The position numbers and the translations under genes were made by a program. DNA of 64,000 nt from Tahibacter aquaticus. Its GTDB lineage: Bacteria; Pseudomonadota; Gammaproteobacteria; Xanthomonadales; Rhodanobacteraceae. Each line of letters begins with the position of its first letter. Positions within the stretch are counted from its first letter, which is position 1. Location of the stretch: positions 496,001-560,000 of the forward strand of contig NZ_SNZH01000002.1 in assembly GCF_004363655.1 (NCBI RefSeq), in the 5' to 3' direction. Positions 42,746 to 53,600 of this stretch are shown here, one piece after another. Below the pieces are notes generated by a model. The model was not told the DNA's origin. It saw only the letters and a list, made by a program, of their open reading frames with translations, and searched no databases.

Positions 42746-42883
42746 ATGACGCAGCGCACCAACCACCGCCAGATCGCCTCCGCCGAGCCCACGCTCGTGC
42801 CGGTGGATCTGTGCGTCTTCGCCGCGCGAATTTCGCTCGTACTTGTACTCGTACTTCTTATTACCTCCGGAGGTGCGGGTTAG
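42746..42883 (+). CDS. Leader peptide of the leu-ilv cluster
   Basis: A 45-codon frame, MTQRTNHRQIASAEPTLVPV and then DLCVFAARIS, running into Leu-Val-Leu-Val-Leu-Val-Leu-Leu-Ile and TSGGAG before a stop at 42881-42883. Nine branched-chain codons in a row just ahead of an attenuator are what a transcription-attenuation leader needs: ribosomes stall there when Leu/Val/Ile tRNAs are uncharged. It is followed 99 bases later by leuA. Confidence 0.85.
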   Translation: MTQRTNHRQIASAEPTLVPVDLCVFAARISLVLVLVLLITSGGAG

Positions 42884-42956
42884 GGCGCGCGTCGATAAAC
42901 AACTCGACACGAACACTAAAAAACCCCGCACCCGGCAACGAGTGCGGGGTTTTTTG
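42868..42956 (+). terminator. Attenuator of the branched-chain amino acid cluster
   Basis: Terminator stem AAAAAACCCCGCAC / GTGCGGGGTTTTTT at 42918-42955 with a T-run. The end of the leader peptide region (CCGGAGGTGCGGG, 42868-42880) can pair with the left arm of this stem (CCCGCACCCGG), forming an antiterminator if the ribosome stalls on the Leu/Val/Ile codons. Confidence 0.88.
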
Positions 42957-42982
42957 TTGCCCTGGCCTGCCAAGAGCAGACC

Positions 42983-44572
42983 ATGACACCGACAGATTCC
43001 CCCGTAATCCCATTCCCCGTAGCGCAGCGCGAACGCGTACGCGTGTTCGACACCACCTTGCGCGACGGCGAGCAGGCGCCCGGCTTTTCCATGACCCGGG
43101 CGCAGAAGCTGCGAATCGCCCATGCACTGGCCGAGCTCGGCGTCGACATCATCGAAGCGGGCTTTCCGCAGGCTTCCGATGGCGATTTCGCCTCGGTGCA
43201 GGCGATTGCCCAGGAAGTGCGTTCCAGCAGCATCTGCGCGCTGGCGCGCTGCCAGCGCGGCGATATCGAAACTGCGGCGCGGGCGCTGGAGCCGGCGGCG
43301 CGCGGCCGCATCCACGTGTTCATCGCGACCAGTCCGCTGCACCGCGAGCACAAGCTGGGCATGAGCCGCGCCCAGGTGATCGACGCCGCTGTCGCCGCGG
43401 TGCGCCGCGCCAGGGAACTGTGCGCCGATGTGGAATTTTCCGCCGAAGACGCCATGCGTACCGAGGCCGACTACCTGGCCGACGTGTTCGCCGCGGTGAT
43501 CGAGGCCGGCGCCGGCACGCTGAACGTGCCGGATACGGTCGGCTATACCACGCCGGCGGAAATGCACGAGCGCATCAGCTATCTGCGCCGCGAAGTGCGC
43601 GGCATCGAACGCGCCGTGCTGTCGGTGCATTGCCACGACGACCTGGGCATGGCGGTGGCGAACAGCCTGGCGGCGGTGTCGGCCGGTGCGCGCCAGGTCG
43701 AGTGCACCCTGACCGGCATCGGCGAGCGCGCCGGCAATGCGGCGCTGGAAGAGATCGCGATGGCGCTGAAGACGCGCGCCGAGCTGTTCGGCGTGGAAAC
43801 CGGCCTGCGCACGCCGCGGCTGTATCCCGCCGCGCGTCTGCTGGCGCAGATCACCGGCCATGCGATTGCGCGCAACAAGGCGGTGGTCGGCGAGAACGCC
43901 TTCGCGCACGAATCGGGCATCCACCAGCACGGCATGCTCAAGCACCGCGGCACCTACGAAATCATGCGGCCGGAAGACGTCGGCTTTGCCCGCTCGCAGC
44001 TGGTGCTGGGCAAGCACAGCGGCCGCCATGCCCTGCGCGAGCGCCTGGCCGCGCTGGGGCATACGCCAGACGACGCTGAGCTGGACCAGATCTTCACGCG
44101 CTTCAAGACCCTGGCCGACAAGAAGCGCGAAGTGTTCGACAGCGACCTGGAAGCGCTGGCCCTGGGCCGCGACGCCGAAGCGCTGGGGCCCTGGCGCATC
44201 GTGCATCTGCATGCGGCTTCGCACCTGGGCGGCAGTGCCTCGGCCTCGGTGCGGCTGCTGCACGAAGACGGCAGCCAGGCCAGCGAAGCCGCCATCGGCG
44301 ACGGCCCGGTCGACGCCACCTTGCGCGCCATCGGCCGCGCTGTGGCGCAGGAGTTCGAACTGATCGATTTCAACATCCGTGCCCTGTCCGAAGGCGGCGA
44401 CGCCCAGGGCCAGGCCACGCTGGGCGTGCGCCACGGCGGGCGCGAACTGCGCGGCCGCGGCATCTCCACCGACATCGTCGAGGCGGCCGCGCTGGCAGCG
44501 CTGGAAATTGCCAATCGTATAGAACGCAGCAAAACCGACACGGCCGCCCCGGCGGCCGCCAACCTGGCTTGA
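42983..44572 (+). CDS. leuA: 2-isopropylmalate synthase
   Basis: A 529-residue first enzyme of leucine synthesis, condensing acetyl-CoA with 2-oxoisovalerate. It has the HMGL-like TIM-barrel start RVFDTTLRDGEQAPGFSM (metal-binding Asp), the LSVHCHDDLGMAVANSLAAV signature, ENAFAHESGIHQHGMLKH, and the C-terminal leucine-feedback domain from about residue 390. First structural gene of the cluster, 27 bases after the attenuator. The length matches the family. Confidence 0.95.
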   Translation: MTPTDSPVIPFPVAQRERVRVFDTTLRDGEQAPGFSMTRAQKLRIAHALAELGVDIIEAGFPQASDGDFASVQAIAQEVRSSSICALARCQRGDIETAARALEPAARGRIHVFIATSPLHREHKLGMSRAQVIDAAVAAVRRARELCADVEFSAEDAMRTEADYLADVFAAVIEAGAGTLNVPDTVGYTTPAEMHERISYLRREVRGIERAVLSVHCHDDLGMAVANSLAAVSAGARQVECTLTGIGERAGNAALEEIAMALKTRAELFGVETGLRTPRLYPAARLLAQITGHAIARNKAVVGENAFAHESGIHQHGMLKHRGTYEIMRPEDVGFARSQLVLGKHSGRHALRERLAALGHTPDDAELDQIFTRFKTLADKKREVFDSDLEALALGRDAEALGPWRIVHLHAASHLGGSASASVRLLHEDGSQASEAAIGDGPVDATLRAIGRAVAQEFELIDFNIRALSEGGDAQGQATLGVRHGGRELRGRGISTDIVEAAALAALEIANRIERSKTDTAAPAAANLA

Positions 44573-44581
44573 GGAAAGTGC

Positions 44582-45529
44582 ATGAAAACGCCTGCTTATG
44601 TCTGGCACAACGGTCGCATCAAACCTTTCGCGGAGGCCTCGGTCGGGGTTGGCGCGCATGCACTGCACTACGGTTCGTCGGTATTCGAGGGCGAGCGCGT
44701 CTATGCCACGCCGCAAGGCCCGATGTTCTTCCGTCTGCGCGACCACACCGAGCGGCTGTTCCATTCCGCTCGCGTCTACGATCTGAATGTCGGCTACAGC
44801 GCCGATGAGATCGACCAGGCCTGCGCCGAAGTCGTGCTCGCGAACAAGCTGGGCAGCGCGTATCTGCGTCCCATCGTCTACCGCTCGGGCTTCACCTTCA
44901 GCTTGGCGCCGCCGCTGGAAACCCAGGTCGACGTGGCGGTGATCGCGATCGAATGGGGCAGCATGCACGGCGCCGCGGCGCTGGAGCAAGGCGTCGACGT
45001 CTGCGTCAGTTCCTGGAACCGCGCTGCGCCGAATACCTATCCCAGCGGCGCCAAGGCTGGCGGCAACTACCTCAACAGCCAGCTGATAGCGCGCGAAGCG
45101 GTCAACGGCGGCTTTGTCGAAGGCATCGCACTGGCACCGGGCGGCCTGCTCAGCGAAGGCGCGGGGGAAAACCTGTTCATTGTGCGCAATGGCAAGATCT
45201 ATACACCGCCGGCCGGCGCCAGCATCCTCTGCGGCATCACGCGCGATACGGTGATGACGCTGGCACAGGAAATGGGCTATGCCGTGCACGAGCAGCCCAT
45301 GCCGCGGGAAATGCTGTATTTCGCCGACGAAGTGTTCATGACCGGCACCGCGGCGGAACTCACGCCGGTGCGTTCGGTCGACCGCAAGCCGGTCGGCGAG
45401 GGCAAGCCCGGCCCTGTGACCAAGGCCTTGCAGCGCGCCTTCTTCGGCCTGTTCGACGGCAGCACCGAAGACCACTGGGGCTGGCTCACGCCGGTACAGG
45501 CCCGCCGCTATGCGCAGGAGGCTGCGTAA
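44582..45529 (+). CDS. ilvE: Branched-chain amino acid aminotransferase
   Basis: A 315-residue class IV PLP aminotransferase performing the last step to Leu, Val and Ile. Visible features are [18 protein letters not shown] at the start, the region with the PLP lysine ([16 protein letters not shown]) and [19 protein letters not shown] with PLP-phosphate contacts. It is nine bases after leuA, with a GGAAAG-type ribosome-binding site, and its stop overlaps leuC (TAATG). The placement inside the leu genes supports the IlvE assignment over D-amino-acid transaminase or ADC lyase. Confidence 0.93.
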   Translation: MKTPAYVWHNGRIKPFAEASVGVGAHALHYGSSVFEGERVYATPQGPMFFRLRDHTERLFHSARVYDLNVGYSADEIDQACAEVVLANKLGSAYLRPIVYRSGFTFSLAPPLETQVDVAVIAIEWGSMHGAAALEQGVDVCVSSWNRAAPNTYPSGAKAGGNYLNSQLIAREAVNGGFVEGIALAPGGLLSEGAGENLFIVRNGKIYTPPAGASILCGITRDTVMTLAQEMGYAVHEQPMPREMLYFADEVFMTGTAAELTPVRSVDRKPVGEGKPGPVTKALQRAFFGLFDGSTEDHWGWLTPVQARRYAQEAA

Positions 45530-46941
45530 TGGCCGCGCGTACCCTGTTCGACAAGCTGTGGGATGCCCACCTGGTCAAGCCGCAGACCGCGGCCACGCCG
45601 GCGGTGCTGTATATCGACCTTCACCTGATCCATGAAGTGACCTCGCCGCAGGCCTTCGCCGAATTGCGCACGCGGGGCCTGCCGGTGCGCTGTCCCGAGC
45701 GCACCCTGGCAACCCTGGACCATTCCACGCCGACCACGCCGTTCGACGATCTGGGCCAGCCGGTGTATGCGAGCGAGGAAGCCGCCGCCCAGGTCGGCGA
45801 ACTGGAAAAGAACTGCGCCCAGTTCGGCATCCGCCTGAACGGCTGGAGCAGCGAACATCGCGGCATCGTGCATGTGATCGGTCCGGAACTCGGTGCCACC
45901 CAGCCGGGCATGACCATCGTCTGCGGCGACAGCCACACCTCGACCCACGGCGCCTTCGGCGCGCTGGCCTTCGGCATCGGCACCACCGAAGTCGGCCATG
46001 TGCTGGCCACGCAATGCCTGCTGCAGCAAAAGCCGAAGACCCTGGCCATCCACGTCGACGGCGCTCTGCCCGCGGGCAGCAGCGCGAAAGACCTGGTGCT
46101 GCACATCATCGGCCAGATCGGCGTCAACGGCGGCACCGGCCATGTCATCGAATACCGCGGCAGCGCCATCCAGGCGCTGTCGATGGAACAGCGCATGACC
46201 GTGTGCAACATGGCCATCGAAGCCGGCGCTCGCGCCGGCCTGATTGCGCCGGACGAAACGACCTACGCCTATCTGCGCAACAAGCCGTATGCGCCGCAGG
46301 GGGAAGACTGGGACAAGGCCGTCGCCTACTGGAACACCCTGGCCAGCGATGCGGATGCGCGCTACGACCGCGAAGTGCGCGTCGATGCGAGCCGCGTCGC
46401 ACCGACCGTCACCTACGGCACGCATCCGGGCATGGTGGTGGCGCTGCATGCGCCGGTGCCGACGCCGGCTTCGCTGCAGGAACGCCGTGCGCTGGACTAC
46501 ATGAAAGTCGAAGCGGGCAAGTCGCTGATCGGCATGTCGGTCGACGTGGTGTTCATCGGCAGCTGCACCAATTCGCGCCTGAGCGATCTGCGCGACGCAG
46601 CCGACGTGCTGCGCGGACGCACACTCGATGCGCGCGTGCGCATGCTGGTGGTACCCGGTTCGCTGGCCATCAAGCGCGAAGCCGAGAGCGAAGGGCTGGA
46701 CCAGGTGTTCCGTGCCGCCGGCGCCGAATGGCGCGAACCCGGCTGCTCCATGTGCATCGCCATGAACGGCGACCTGGCCAAGCCTGGCCAGCTCGTGGTC
46801 AGCACCTCCAACCGCAATTTCGAAGGCCGCCAGGGCCCGGGCGCACGCACCGTGCTGGCCAGCCCCGCCGTGGCCGCGGCGTCTGCCGTGGCCGGCTGCA
46901 TCGCCGATCCGCAATCCCTGCTGCAGGAACAAGCCGCATGA
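45529..46941 (+). CDS. leuC: 3-isopropylmalate dehydratase large subunit
   Basis: A 470-residue aconitase-family [4Fe-4S] enzyme subunit. Characteristic stretches are [40 protein letters not shown] and [13 protein letters not shown], carrying the three cluster cysteines. With LeuD it isomerises 2- to 3-isopropylmalate. The start overlaps the ilvE stop and the end overlaps the leuD start (ATGA), a tight operon. Confidence 0.95.
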   Translation: MAARTLFDKLWDAHLVKPQTAATPAVLYIDLHLIHEVTSPQAFAELRTRGLPVRCPERTLATLDHSTPTTPFDDLGQPVYASEEAAAQVGELEKNCAQFGIRLNGWSSEHRGIVHVIGPELGATQPGMTIVCGDSHTSTHGAFGALAFGIGTTEVGHVLATQCLLQQKPKTLAIHVDGALPAGSSAKDLVLHIIGQIGVNGGTGHVIEYRGSAIQALSMEQRMTVCNMAIEAGARAGLIAPDETTYAYLRNKPYAPQGEDWDKAVAYWNTLASDADARYDREVRVDASRVAPTVTYGTHPGMVVALHAPVPTPASLQERRALDYMKVEAGKSLIGMSVDVVFIGSCTNSRLSDLRDAADVLRGRTLDARVRMLVVPGSLAIKREAESEGLDQVFRAAGAEWREPGCSMCIAMNGDLAKPGQLVVSTSNRNFEGRQGPGARTVLASPAVAAASAVAGCIADPQSLLQEQAA

Positions 46942-47522
46942 AACCCGTTACCCATCTGCGTTCGCACACTGCGGTGCTGGCGCACGAGAACATCGATACC
47001 GACCGCATCATCCCCGCGCGTTTTCTCACCACCACCGAACGCGCCGGCCTGGGCCGCTATGCCTTCAACGACTGGCGCTACAACGCCGACGGCAGCGCGA
47101 ATGCGGCATTCGAATTGAACAAGCCCGCTGCACGCGGCTGCGAAATCCTCGTCGCCGGACGCAATTTCGGCTGTGGCTCCTCGCGCGAACACGCGCCCTG
47201 GGCGCTGCTGGATTTCGGCCTGCGCGCGGTGCTGAGCAGCGAGATTGCCGACATCTTCCGCAACAACGCGCTGAAGAACGGCCTGCTCGCCGTGGTGCTG
47301 AGCGAATCCGAACACCGCTATCTGCTGGCCCATCCGGGCATCGAACTGGCCATCGACGTGGCCGCGCAGACCATCGAACTGCCCGATGGTGGCCGCTTCA
47401 GCTTCCAGCTCGATGCGTTCGCCAAGCACTGCCTGCTGACCGGTGTCGACCAGCTCGGCTTTCTGCTGTCCCAGGCGCCGCAGATCGAACACTTCGAACG
47501 GCTGCGCCAGGAGGCCGCATGA
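46938..47522 (+). CDS. leuD: 3-isopropylmalate dehydratase small subunit
   Basis: A 194-residue swivel-domain partner of LeuC. Typical elements are [38 protein letters not shown] and [19 protein letters not shown]. The family length is about 200. Overlaps leuC by four bases and leuB by four bases. Confidence 0.95.
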   Translation: MKPVTHLRSHTAVLAHENIDTDRIIPARFLTTTERAGLGRYAFNDWRYNADGSANAAFELNKPAARGCEILVAGRNFGCGSSREHAPWALLDFGLRAVLSSEIADIFRNNALKNGLLAVVLSESEHRYLLAHPGIELAIDVAAQTIELPDGGRFSFQLDAFAKHCLLTGVDQLGFLLSQAPQIEHFERLRQEAA

Positions 47523-48592
47523 AGGCGCGCATCGCCGTACTGCCGGGTGACGGCATCGGCCCCGAAGTCACCGCCGCGGCCGTGAGCGTGCTGCGCCACG
47601 TGGCCGCGCACGGCGATCACGATTTCGAGTTCAGCGAGCACGCCATTGGCGGCTGCGCCATCGACGCCCACGGCGATCCGCTGCCGGCGGAAACGCTGAT
47701 CGTGTGCAAGCAGGCCGATGCCGTGCTGCTGGGCGCGGTCGGCGGGCCGCAATGGTCCGATCCCAAGGCCAAGCTGCGGCCGGAGCAGGGCCTGCTGCGC
47801 CTGCGTGCGGAACTCGGCGTGTTCGCCAACCTGCGCCCGGTGCGCGTGCATGCGCGCCTGGCTGAACTGTCGCCGCTGAAAACCGAACGCCTGAGCGGCG
47901 TCGACCTGATGTTCGTGCGCGAACTCACCGGCGGTGCGTATTTCGGCGCCAAGACGCGTACGGCCGACACCGCCACCGACGAAACGCGCTACACCACGGC
48001 GGAAATCGAACGCGTGCTCCGCCGCGCCTTCCAGCTGGCGCGCACGCGCGGCCGCCGCGTCACCTCGGTGGACAAGGCCAACGTACTGGAAACCTCGCGC
48101 CTGTGGCGCGAGACCGCGCAGCGCGTGGCGCACGAATTCCCCGACGTGGCGCTGGAACACCAGCTGGTCGATTCCATGGCCATGCTGCTGCTGACGCGCC
48201 CGGCCGCCTACGACGTGATCGTCACCGAGAACCTGTTTGGCGACATCCTCACCGACGAAGCCGCGGCGCTGGCCGGTTCGCTCGGCCTGCTGCCGTCGGC
48301 CTCGCTGGGCGAGGGTACCCGCGGCCTGTACGAACCCATCCACGGTTCCGCGCCGGACATCGCCGGTCGCGGCGTGGCCAACCCGCTGGGCGCAATCCTG
48401 TCGGCGGCGCTGCTGCTGCGGCATTCGCTGGGCCTGGCCGGTGAAGCAGCGGCGGTCGAGCAGGCGGTGGACCGCGTCATCGATGCCGGCGTGTTCACGC
48501 GCGACCTGGGCGGCAGCGCCGGCACGCGCGAAGCCACTGCCGCGGTGCTGGCCGCACTGAGCGAACGCGCAACGGCGCAGGAGGCCGCATGA
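47519..48592 (+). CDS. leuB: 3-isopropylmalate dehydrogenase
   Basis: A 357-residue NAD-dependent decarboxylating dehydrogenase. Visible are [20 protein letters not shown] at the start, [15 protein letters not shown], the catalytic/NAD region [35 protein letters not shown] and [20 protein letters not shown]. It completes the leucine-specific genes. Overlaps leuD at the start; a small frame starts within its stop codon. Confidence 0.95.
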   Translation: MKARIAVLPGDGIGPEVTAAAVSVLRHVAAHGDHDFEFSEHAIGGCAIDAHGDPLPAETLIVCKQADAVLLGAVGGPQWSDPKAKLRPEQGLLRLRAELGVFANLRPVRVHARLAELSPLKTERLSGVDLMFVRELTGGAYFGAKTRTADTATDETRYTTAEIERVLRRAFQLARTRGRRVTSVDKANVLETSRLWRETAQRVAHEFPDVALEHQLVDSMAMLLLTRPAAYDVIVTENLFGDILTDEAAALAGSLGLLPSASLGEGTRGLYEPIHGSAPDIAGRGVANPLGAILSAALLLRHSLGLAGEAAAVEQAVDRVIDAGVFTRDLGGSAGTREATAAVLAALSERATAQEAA

Positions 48593-48759
48593 GCGCATTC
48601 GACGCATTGCGGCGCGCCCGCGCGCTTCCGGCGCAAGACAGTACCGGTGCGCACAAGGCAACTTGTCGCCCTCTCCACACCGCCGCCAGGCCGGACGCGC
48701 AGTGCGCGTCCCCGCACGCCGCCCAGTCCGCAACGGAAGCACCTTCTCATGCGCAGTAA
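48589..48759 (+). CDS. Small ORF coupling leuB to ilvD
   Basis: A 56-codon frame starting inside the leuB stop (ATGA) and ending 11 bases into ilvD. It encodes [20 protein letters not shown] and then a Cys/His/Ala-rich tail ([20 protein letters not shown]). It fills the only gap between leuB and ilvD, so ribosomes could be carried across it to ilvD. It may be a translated spacer or the remnant of a gene; not recognised. Confidence 0.4.
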   Translation: MSAFDALRRARALPAQDSTGAHKATCRPLHTAARPDAQCASPHAAQSATEAPSHAQ

Positions 48760-50398
48760 CGCGATCAAAAACGGCCCCGACCGCGCGCCGGCGCGCGCCA
48801 TGCTGCGCGCCACCGGGCTGGACGACGAGGCCATCGCCAAGCCGCTGATCGCGGTGGTGCACACTTGGTCCAACGTAAGCCCGTGCAATCTGAACCTGCG
48901 CGACCTCGCCGCCGCGGCCTGCGACGGCATCCGTGCCGCCGGCGGCACGCCGATCGAGTTCAACACCATTGCCGTGACCGACGGCATTGCCATGGGCACT
49001 TCGGGCATGCGCGCCTCGCTGGTCAGCCGGGAAATCATCACCGACTCGATCGAACTGGCTGTCGACGGCCATTGCCTCGATGCCATGGTGGTGCTGTGCG
49101 GCTGCGACAAGACCATTCCGGCTGCGGCCATGGCGCTGGCGCGGCTGAACATTCCGGGCGTGGCGCTGTACGGCGGCAGCATCGCCCATGGCCGCCTGGA
49201 CGGCCGCTCGATCACCGTGCAGGACGTGTTCGAGGCTGTCGGCGCCCACGGTGCCGGTAAGTTATCCAAAGAAAAGCTTTGCCAAGTGGAAAAAAGTGCA
49301 TGCCCCGGCGCCGGTGCCTGCGGCGGCCAGTTCACCGCCAACACCATGGCGATGGTGCTGACTGCGCTGGGCCTGTCGCCGCTGGGCCTGAACGACATTG
49401 CCGCGACCGACCCGGCCAAGCGCGACGCGGCCTTCCGCTGCGGCGAGCTGGTGATGGAGTGCCTGCAGGCAAAGCGCCTGCCGCGCGACCTGCTGACGCC
49501 GGTCGCGTTCCGCAACGCCGCGCGTCTGGTGGCGGCGACCGCGGGTTCCACCAATGCGGTGCTGCACCTGCTCGCGATTGCCCACGAAGCCGGCGTGGCA
49601 TTGAGCCTGGAAGATTTCGAAGCGGCCTCGCGCGATACGCCGGTGCTGGCCGATCTGAAGCCCGGCGGCCGCTATACCGCGATCGAGCTGACCAATGTCG
49701 GCGGTGCCGGCCTGGTGGCCGCGGCGATGCGCGCCGGCGGCCTGATCGACGATGCACCGACGGTCACGGGCAGATCGCTGTTTGCCGAACTCGATGCGGC
49801 GGCGCCGCAGATGCAGGGCCAGGACGTGGTGCTTCCGGCCAGTGCGCCGCTGAAGCCGCGCGGCGGCTATTCCATCCTCTACGGCAATGTCGCGCCGCAG
49901 GGCTGCGTGCTGAAGCTGGCTGGCCAGGGCCGTCTGCGCCACGAAGGTCCGGCGCGCGTATTCGACAGCGAAGAACAGGCTTTTGCCGCGGTGCAGGCTG
50001 GGGCGATCAAGGCCGGCGACGTCGTCGTCATCCGCAACGAAGGCCCAGCCGGCGGCCCCGGCATGCGCGAGATGCTGGCGGTGACCGCGGCCCTGGTCGG
50101 CCGCGGCCTGGGCAACGACGTGGCCCTGATCACCGACGGACGTTTCAGCGGCGCCACGCATGGATTCATGGTCGGCCATATCGCGCCGGAAGCGGCGCGC
50201 GGTGGACCGATCGGCCTGTTGCGCGAAGGCGATCATCTGGTCATCGACGCGGAAACACGCACCTTGTCCACCGATGCGCCGCTGGAAGCGCGCCGTGCCG
50301 ACTGGCAGCCACCGGCAGCCAAAGTCGTCGGCGGTGTGCTGGCCAAATACGCCCGCCTGGTCGGCTCGGCGGCGGAAGGGGCGGTGACGCATGGCTAG
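48749..50398 (+). CDS. ilvD: Dihydroxy-acid dehydratase
   Basis: A 549-residue Fe-S dehydratase shared by the Val, Leu and Ile routes. It begins [20 protein letters not shown], typical of the shorter IlvD branch. Conserved cysteines lie in [14 protein letters not shown] and [20 protein letters not shown], and there is [20 protein letters not shown] near the end. It starts within the preceding small ORF. A hairpin repeat remnant separates it from ilvC. Confidence 0.95.
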   Translation: MRSNAIKNGPDRAPARAMLRATGLDDEAIAKPLIAVVHTWSNVSPCNLNLRDLAAAACDGIRAAGGTPIEFNTIAVTDGIAMGTSGMRASLVSREIITDSIELAVDGHCLDAMVVLCGCDKTIPAAAMALARLNIPGVALYGGSIAHGRLDGRSITVQDVFEAVGAHGAGKLSKEKLCQVEKSACPGAGACGGQFTANTMAMVLTALGLSPLGLNDIAATDPAKRDAAFRCGELVMECLQAKRLPRDLLTPVAFRNAARLVAATAGSTNAVLHLLAIAHEAGVALSLEDFEAASRDTPVLADLKPGGRYTAIELTNVGGAGLVAAAMRAGGLIDDAPTVTGRSLFAELDAAAPQMQGQDVVLPASAPLKPRGGYSILYGNVAPQGCVLKLAGQGRLRHEGPARVFDSEEQAFAAVQAGAIKAGDVVVIRNEGPAGGPGMREMLAVTAALVGRGLGNDVALITDGRFSGATHGFMVGHIAPEAARGGPIGLLREGDHLVIDAETRTLSTDAPLEARRADWQPPAAKVVGGVLAKYARLVGSAAEGAVTHG

Positions 50399-50448
50399 CC
50401 GATGTGTGCTTGCGACGCCACTCCCTTCCGAGCGGCGCGCCGCCTTGG

Positions 50449-50480
50449 CCCTCTTCCCTGACGCAGTCGAGGGAGAGGGA
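50449..50480. repeat. Short hairpin repeat between ilvD and ilvC
   Basis: CCCTCTTCCCT ... AGGGAGAGGG with a loop of about 10 bases, related in type to the hairpin ends of the element between nrdA and nrdB. Probably a solitary remnant. Confidence 0.5.
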
Positions 50481-50605
50481 GTTTCCGGCGCTGTCTTGTC
50501 AGCGCCGCAAATCTCCAGCTTCCTCACTCATCGTCTCGCACCGACGCACCTCGCTGCCGTCGCTGCCAACAAATCCATCGTTCCACAACTTTCCGGAGAA
50601 TCCGC

Positions 50606-51646
50606 ATGAGCACGACCGTACCGACCACCGCCGCCCTGCAGTCCGCCCGCATCGCTGTACTTGGCTACGGTAGCCAGGGTCGCGCCCATGCGCTGAACCT
50701 CAAGGATTCGGGCCTCGATGTCACCGTCGGCGTGCGCCGCAACGGACCGTCCTGGGAGAAGGCCCGCGCCGACGGGCTGAAGACGGCCGAGCCGGCCGAA
50801 GCCGTGAAAGGCGCCGACCTCGTCGCCGTGCTGACGCCCGACATGGTGCAGGCCGCGCTGTATACCGATGCCATCGCGCCCAACCTCAAGCCCAACGCCG
50901 CGCTGCTGTTCGCCCACGGCTTCAATGTGCATTTCGGCCAGATTGCGCCGCGCACCGACATCGACGTGGTGCTGGTGGCACCCAAGGGCCCGGGCGCGCT
51001 GGTGCGGCGCGAATACGAGAAAGGCCACGGCGTGCCGTGTATCTACGCCATCCACCAGGATGCCAGCGACCAGGCCCGCGACAAGGTGCTGGCCTATGCC
51101 GCCGGCATCGGTGGTGCGCGCGCCATGCTGATCGAAACCAGCTTTGCCGAGGAAACCGAGACTGACCTGTTCGGTGAACAGGCCGTGCTCTGCGGCGGCG
51201 CGACCGAACTCGTGCTGGCCGGTTTCGAAACCCTGACCGAAGCCGGCTACCAGCCGGAAATCGCCTACTACGAAGTGCTGCACGAGCTGAAGCTGATCGT
51301 CGATCTGCTGCACGAAGGCGGCCTGGCGAAGATGCACCAGTTCATTTCCGAGACGGCGCAATACGGCGACCTGACCCGCGGTCCGCGCGTGGTCGATGCC
51401 GGTGCCAAGGCACGCATGAAGCAGATCCTCGACGAGATCCGCGACGGCCGCTTCGCCAAGGAATGGGTGGAAGAATATAAAGCCGGAAATGGCAACTACC
51501 GTGCGCTGAAGCAGAAAGACCTGAATCATCCGATCGAACAGGTCGGCGCCTCGCTGCGCGCACGCATGCCCTGGCTGAATCCGGCGCAGCCGGCGGTGAC
51601 CACGGTCGCGCCCGCTGCCGACGCCCCACTGAAACGGAGTGCCTGA
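50606..51646 (+). CDS. ilvC: Ketol-acid reductoisomerase (class I)
   Basis: A 346-residue short-form enzyme converting acetolactate/acetohydroxybutyrate to dihydroxy acids with NADPH. Rossmann motif [17 protein letters not shown] at residues 20-36; [20 protein letters not shown]; metal-binding acidic sites in [14 protein letters not shown] and SDTAxYG-like [28 protein letters not shown] precedes the ATG. It lies about 210 bases after ilvD, beyond the hairpin repeat, so it may also have its own promoter. Confidence 0.95.
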   Translation: MSTTVPTTAALQSARIAVLGYGSQGRAHALNLKDSGLDVTVGVRRNGPSWEKARADGLKTAEPAEAVKGADLVAVLTPDMVQAALYTDAIAPNLKPNAALLFAHGFNVHFGQIAPRTDIDVVLVAPKGPGALVRREYEKGHGVPCIYAIHQDASDQARDKVLAYAAGIGGARAMLIETSFAEETETDLFGEQAVLCGGATELVLAGFETLTEAGYQPEIAYYEVLHELKLIVDLLHEGGLAKMHQFISETAQYGDLTRGPRVVDAGAKARMKQILDEIRDGRFAKEWVEEYKAGNGNYRALKQKDLNHPIEQVGASLRARMPWLNPAQPAVTTVAPAADAPLKRSA

Positions 51647-51648
51647 CC

Positions 51649-53373
51649 ATGGACGGGGGGCGCGACTCGAGAAACACCGCGGCGGGCATGGCGCCCGCCG
51701 CGGCCGGCGCCAGTGCCGGTACCTTGCGCAGCGGCGCGCAGCATCTGCTGGATGCGCTGGAAGCCGAAGGCGTCGACACCATCTTCGGCTATCCCGGCGG
51801 CGCCATCATGCCGGTCTACGACGCGCTGGTGGATTCGCCGCTCAAGCACATTCTTGTGCGGCACGAGCAGGGTGCGGCACTTGCCGCCGACGGCTATGCG
51901 CGGGCCAGCGGCCGCGTCGGCGTCTGCCTGGCCACGTCCGGCCCGGGCGCGACCAACCTGCTGACCGGCCTGGCCAATGCCTACCTGGATTCGGTGCCGC
52001 TGCTGGCCATCACCGGCCAGGTGCCGAGTTTTCTGATGGGCACCGACGCGTTCCAGGAAGTGGACGTGTTCGGCATGAGCCTGCCGGTGGTCAAGCACAG
52101 TTACATCGTGCGCCGCGCCGAAGACGTCTATGCCGTGGTGCGCGAGGCCATCGCCATCGCCACCAGCGGGCGGCCCGGCCCGGTGCTGATCGACCTGCCC
52201 AAGGATGTGGCCGTGGCCAGGGCCGTCGCGCGCAGCGTGCGCCAGGTCGCCACGCGCCTGCCGAACGTGACCGAGGCGCGCCTGGCCGAAGCGCATGCGC
52301 TGCTGGCACGGTCGAAGAAACCGCTGCTGTACGTCGGCGGCGGTGTCGGCATCGCCAATGCCGAGCGCGAACTGCGCGAGTTCGCGCGCCTGACCGGCAT
52401 ACCGGCGGTGTCCACGCTGAAAGGCCTGGGCGCCTGCGATCCGGACGAGACGCATTACCTGGGCATGCTCGGCATGCACGGTAATCCGGCGGCGAACTAC
52501 GCCGTGCAGGAATGCGATCTGCTGGTGGTGGTCGGTGCGCGTTTCGACGACCGCGCCACCGGCGCGCTGAAAACCTTCGCGCCGGATGCCCGCGTCATCC
52601 ATATGGACGCGGACGTGGCCGAACTGGGCAAGCTGCGCGCCTGCGATGTCGGCCTGGTCGGCGACCTGCGCGAACTGCTGCCGCGACTGGTGCATCCGGT
52701 GGCGATACGGCCGTGGCAGCGCCGCTGCCGCGTGCTCAAGCAGCAGCATGCGTGGCGCTACGATGCGCCGGGCGAGGGCATCTATGCGCCGGCCCTGCTC
52801 AAGCAATTGTCCGAAGCCGGCGGCAATCGCCTGATCGTCGCCAGCGACGTAGGCCAGCACCAGATGTGGGTGGCGCAGCACTGGCGCGTGCCCTACACCG
52901 CGGCGCATTTGTCCTCGGGTGGCCTGGGCACCATGGGTTTCGGCCTGCCTGCGGCGATAGGCGCGCAGCTGGCGCGGCCGGGTGCGACGGTGATCTGCGT
53001 CTCCGGCGATGGCTCCATCATGATGAACATCCAGGAGCTGGCCACGCTCAAGCGCTACAACATCCCGGTCAAGATCGTGCTGCTGGACAACGCCAGCCTG
53101 GGCATGGTGCGGCAGTGGCAGGAGCTGTTCTTCGCCGAGCGTTATAGCGAAGTGGATCTTTCCGATAATCCCGATTTTGCCGAACTGGCCAAGGCGTTCG
53201 GCATTCCGTCCTTCGCCATCGAGCGGCGCGACCAGATCGATGGCGCGGTGCAGCGCCTGCTGCGCGAGCCAGGCCCGCTGTTCCTGCACGTCAAGATCGA
53301 CGCGCGCGAGAACGTCTGGCCGCTGGTGCCGCCGGGCAAGTCGAACGGAGAAATGATGGGGTGCGCCGCATGA
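51649..53373 (+). CDS. ilvG: Acetolactate synthase large (catalytic) subunit
   Basis: A 574-residue ThDP-dependent enzyme making acetolactate or acetohydroxybutyrate. Catalytic Glu73 in VRHEQGAALAADGYARASG; FAD/quinone-like region GVCLATSGPGATNLLTGLAN; ThDP motif GDGSIMMNIQELATLKRYN. It has an N-terminal extension of about 25 Gly/Ala-rich residues. The start is two bases after the ilvC stop, and the stop overlaps the small-subunit start (ATGA). The isozyme name ilvG is chosen for the IlvM-type partner. Confidence 0.92.
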   Translation: MDGGRDSRNTAAGMAPAAAGASAGTLRSGAQHLLDALEAEGVDTIFGYPGGAIMPVYDALVDSPLKHILVRHEQGAALAADGYARASGRVGVCLATSGPGATNLLTGLANAYLDSVPLLAITGQVPSFLMGTDAFQEVDVFGMSLPVVKHSYIVRRAEDVYAVVREAIAIATSGRPGPVLIDLPKDVAVARAVARSVRQVATRLPNVTEARLAEAHALLARSKKPLLYVGGGVGIANAERELREFARLTGIPAVSTLKGLGACDPDETHYLGMLGMHGNPAANYAVQECDLLVVVGARFDDRATGALKTFAPDARVIHMDADVAELGKLRACDVGLVGDLRELLPRLVHPVAIRPWQRRCRVLKQQHAWRYDAPGEGIYAPALLKQLSEAGGNRLIVASDVGQHQMWVAQHWRVPYTAAHLSSGGLGTMGFGLPAAIGAQLARPGATVICVSGDGSIMMNIQELATLKRYNIPVKIVLLDNASLGMVRQWQELFFAERYSEVDLSDNPDFAELAKAFGIPSFAIERRDQIDGAVQRLLREPGPLFLHVKIDARENVWPLVPPGKSNGEMMGCAA

Positions 53374-53600
53374 GTTGCAGCCTGGAGCTCGCGCTGGATC
53401 GGGCCGAAGGGGCGCTACTGCGCGTGCTGGGCACGATAGAACGGCGCGGCTGGAATGTGCTGGCGGTAAACGCCGCCAGCGACGCGCTGCGCTTTACGGT
53501 CAGCCTGACCCTGGACGGAAGTCGCGATCCGCAGATCCTCTGCCGCCAACTGGAGCGGCTGGTGGATGTGCAGCAAGTGAAAGTGGTCGAAGCGGTTTGA
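53370..53600 (+). CDS. ilvM: Acetolactate synthase small subunit, short IlvM type
   Basis: A 76-residue single ACT-like domain: MSCSLELALDRAEGALLRVL, WNVLAVNAASDALRFTVSLT and LCRQLERLVDVQQVKVVEAV. The size matches IlvM (87 residues in E. coli) rather than the two-domain IlvH/IlvN (about 160), so the complex may respond differently to valine. Its ATG overlaps the large-subunit stop. An in-frame GTG three codons upstream is an alternative start. Confidence 0.88.
   Translation: MSCSLELALDRAEGALLRVLGTIERRGWNVLAVNAASDALRFTVSLTLDGSRDPQILCRQLERLVDVQQVKVVEAV

Noticed and set aside
42719-45475. Minus-strand open frame of about 918 codons
   Set aside because: Antisense to leuA and ilvE; explained by GC-rich third codon positions.
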